The notes beneath the pieces were generated by a model. It ran no database searches. It was given only the letters and a program-made list of their open reading frames with translations, and was not told the origin of the DNA. The translations under genes and the position numbers were made by a program. Shown here piece by piece: positions 62,430 to 64,000 of a DNA stretch of 64,000 nucleotides (position 1 is its first letter; each line of letters starts with the position of its first letter). This stretch comes from CALCCV01 sp964388665 (GTDB lineage Bacteria; Bdellovibrionota; Bdellovibrionia; Bdellovibrionales; Bdellovibrionaceae): assembly GCA_964388665.1 (NCBI GenBank), contig CAYMBJ010000006.1, positions 1 to 64,000 on the forward strand, written 5' to 3'.

Positions 62430-63192
62430 TCGGGTTCAATAAGTTCTTTAAAAACAACTTTGCTCTGTCAGTCTTTGGTTCTTTAAAAAACGTCTCGGAA
62501 TCACTATCTTCTAAAATCTCTCCATTGTCCATAAACACGACTCGATCGGCCACTTCCTTGGCAAAACCCATTTCATGAGTGACCACCATCATTGTCATTC
62601 CAGCTTTGGCCAATTCCTGAATCACTTTTAGCACTTCGCCAATCATCTCAGGATCAAGTGCCGATGTAGGTTCATCAAACAGCATCACTTTTGGCTGCAT
62701 GGCCAAAGCGCGAGCAATGGCCACGCGTTGCTGTTGACCTCCCGAGAGCTGGGCTGGATAACTCTGCCCTTTGTCCTCCAGACCAACCCTTTTTAGAAGC
62801 TCCTCAGCACGCGCATTTGCATCTGCTGCAGAGAGTTTGCGTACCTTTCGCGGTGCCAACACGATATTTTCAATTGCCGTCAAGTGCGGATAGAGATTGA
62901 ATTGCTGAAATACAAAACCAATCTCTGCACGCAGCTTTAGTAAACTTCGATTTGCTGTGATCAGATCTTCGCCGTCGACTAAAATTCGACCCTCCTGAAT
63001 CGGCTCAAGACCGTTGACTGTGCGAATCAGCGTTGATTTTCCTGAGCCAGAGGGGCCACACACCACCACAACCTCGCCCGGTTGTATCTCTAAATTGATG
63101 GTCTTTAACACATGCAATTTTTTTGCGTACCACTTGTTAACGTCTGAGAACTCTATCATCGCCTTGCTATGCAATTGTTTTGTCATGGTCAT
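62422..63192 (-). CDS. Polar amino-acid ABC transporter ATP-binding protein (GlnQ family)
   Basis: 256 residues. Walker A GPSGSGKST, Q-loop FQQFNLYPH, signature LSGGQQQRVAIARAL, Walker B VMLFDEPTSALDPE and the H-loop VTHEMGF, all as in GlnQ/HisP. Starts at 63192, 63186 and 63162 are all possible; none has a strong RBS. It is the first gene of a four-gene leftward uptake operon (ATPase, binding protein, two permeases). Confidence 0.94.
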   Translation of the reverse strand: MTMTKQLHSKAMIEFSDVNKWYAKKLHVLKTINLEIQPGEVVVVCGPSGSGKSTLIRTVNGLEPIQEGRILVDGEDLITANRSLLKLRAEIGFVFQQFNLYPHLTAIENIVLAPRKVRKLSAADANARAEELLKRVGLEDKGQSYPAQLSGGQQQRVAIARALAMQPKVMLFDEPTSALDPEMIGEVLKVIQELAKAGMTMMVVTHEMGFAKEVADRVVFMDNGEILEDSDSETFFKEPKTDRAKLFLKNLLNPMH

Positions 63193-63379
63193 GATTTAGA
63201 TTGATCTGAGCGATATTGCAAGCCGGAGGTGCTGTTTCAAAGTGAGAAAAGCGTTTTTGCAGATACTGTTTTTTAATTAGACACCGATAATATGTTCAAC
63301 AATGAGGACCACTGAAATCGTAGTAAAGACGGCCTATAAGTTGCACAGATAACAGGTGGTTCCTTGGGGGGATGCAATT

Positions 63380-64000
63380 ATGAGAATCGATATTCGATTT
63401 GCAAGTCGAACTGTGCTTTTCGTCGGCTGCAGTTGGACACTGATGTTTGCATTTCAAAACTGTGGCCAGCCTCTCACAACAGAAGACGTCTCAAAGCTTT
63501 CTAGCTCGTCATCACAAGACACAAGCCTCGGCGACGAGGCTCTCAATGACAACGCTGACGGTTCAGGAACTGCCGCAAACGGCAGCGGAAGCGACCAGAT
63601 ACCCAATGATGGCGCTGGCGCTGGCAGTGGCTCTGGCACTGGCTCTGGCAGCGGCATGGGAGGCCCTGTCGACACAGGAAGCCCTGGCGATACCATGCCC
63701 ACACCCAAACCGACGCCAACTCCAGGACCTGTTGTTGACCAAAACAGACTGCTTCCAACTGAGGAAATGCTTTCGCACCCTCCAACTAATGGCACGACAG
63801 TCAATGTTAACAATGCCACAGAGTTGGCCAGCGCCATTGCCAATGCAAAACCCGGCACGAGACTTGTTTTAAAGGCTGGCACCTATGCGGGAAATCTCAC
63901 AGTTGCGGTCAACGGAACCGCTGACAAGCCAATTGTTATTGAAGGCAACGGAGTCGCACAACTTACAGGAAGGGTCACGCTAAAAGGAACCTACGTTTGG
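63380..64000 (+). CDS. Beta-helix lipoprotein, start only (continues past the window)
   Basis: The frame is open from the ATG at 63380 (GGGGGGA before it) to the last base, giving 207 residues so far. An unusual signal peptide ends FAFQNCG, where a Cys follows Gln-Asn rather than a small residue. A low-complexity linker (about 35-130) has Ser/Asp, then Gly-Ser-rich and Pro-Thr segments (GAGAGSGSG, TPKPTPTPGP). From about 145 the sequence turns into a pectate-lyase or chondroitinase-B-like beta-helix start: VNVNNATELASAIANAKPGTRLVLKAGTY then KPIVIEGNG. It may be a surface polysaccharide lyase or a binding protein. Confidence 0.8.
   Translation, partial: MRIDIRFASRTVLFVGCSWTLMFAFQNCGQPLTTEDVSKLSSSSSQDTSLGDEALNDNADGSGTAANGSGSDQIPNDGAGAGSGSGTGSGSGMGGPVDTGSPGDTMPTPKPTPTPGPVVDQNRLLPTEEMLSHPPTNGTTVNVNNATELASAIANAKPGTRLVLKAGTYAGNLTVAVNGTADKPIVIEGNGVAQLTGRVTLKGTYVW

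Noticed and set aside
63447..63882. Long frames of 141 and 142 residues on both strands near the right edge
   Set aside because: They are shadows of the Gly-Ser and Pro-Thr linker in the lipoprotein gene that starts at 63380.

Overview
The window is a compact 64 kb piece of a bacterial chromosome with roughly 58 protein-coding genes, short intergenic gaps and many 1-4 bp gene overlaps. I found no rRNA, tRNA, insertion sequence, prophage or CRISPR array. The organism is Gram-negative (lpxD, a Prc-type periplasmic protease, many lipoproteins, an AsmA-like giant protein). Several traits suggest a predatory or delta-like lineage, most plausibly Bdellovibrionota: an ETF-ubiquinone oxidoreductase, a stand-alone branched-chain-type E1 pair, CheX/CheY and PilZ signalling genes, many exported proteins of unknown function, and an FQNC-type lipoprotein signal at the right edge. 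The taxonomic placement is inference.

Left part (0-20 kb): a leftward cluster of a Prc protease, the E1 alpha and beta subunits of a 2-oxoacid dehydrogenase, a methyltransferase and a hotdog thioesterase. Then come a HAD-like protein, topA, a HAD-IIB phosphatase, tex, infA, a Lys/Ala-rich basic protein, lpxD with a small membrane protein, an RlmL-like RNA methyltransferase, ETF-QO and a nitrilase-family amidase. At 20.4-21.6 kb a divergent ribosomal-protein locus encodes S18 (with an unusual Arg-Ser-Asp repeat tail at its N-terminus), L28 and L24; S18 and L28 lack zinc-binding Cys pairs.

Middle (21.6-44 kb): small exported proteins, a mono-haem lipoprotein, then a leftward set of an S1-repeat protein, an AsmA/YdbH-like 1067-residue protein, an overlapping lipoprotein and a beta-propeller/TPR protein. 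These are followed by lemA with two TPM-domain genes, an acidic lipoprotein with a duplicated Cys-rich domain, a PilZ protein, dps, an alpha/beta hydrolase preceded by four copies of a 14-bp tandem repeat, a MurG-like glycosyltransferase, CheX and CheY, a DUF3299 protein, and a PAS-rich histidine kinase.

Right part (45-64 kb): a type III polyketide synthase next to an ABC-2 exporter, an O-antigen-ligase-like protein, a rhomboid protease, an FkbM methyltransferase and a likely stress cluster. The cluster holds a phosphoribosyltransferase-hydrolase fusion, a CBS protein, a PPP phosphatase fused to a MscS channel, and a tandem PRC-barrel protein. After it come a single 1248-residue topoisomerase III-RecQ helicase fusion, a complete polar amino-acid ABC uptake operon, and the start of a beta-helix lipoprotein cut by the window edge.

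The most unusual items are the two architectures at 53.8-60.2 kb (phosphatase-MscS and Top3-RecQ), the repeat-tailed S18, and the 14-bp repeat array that supplies the ribosome binding site of the hydrolase gene.
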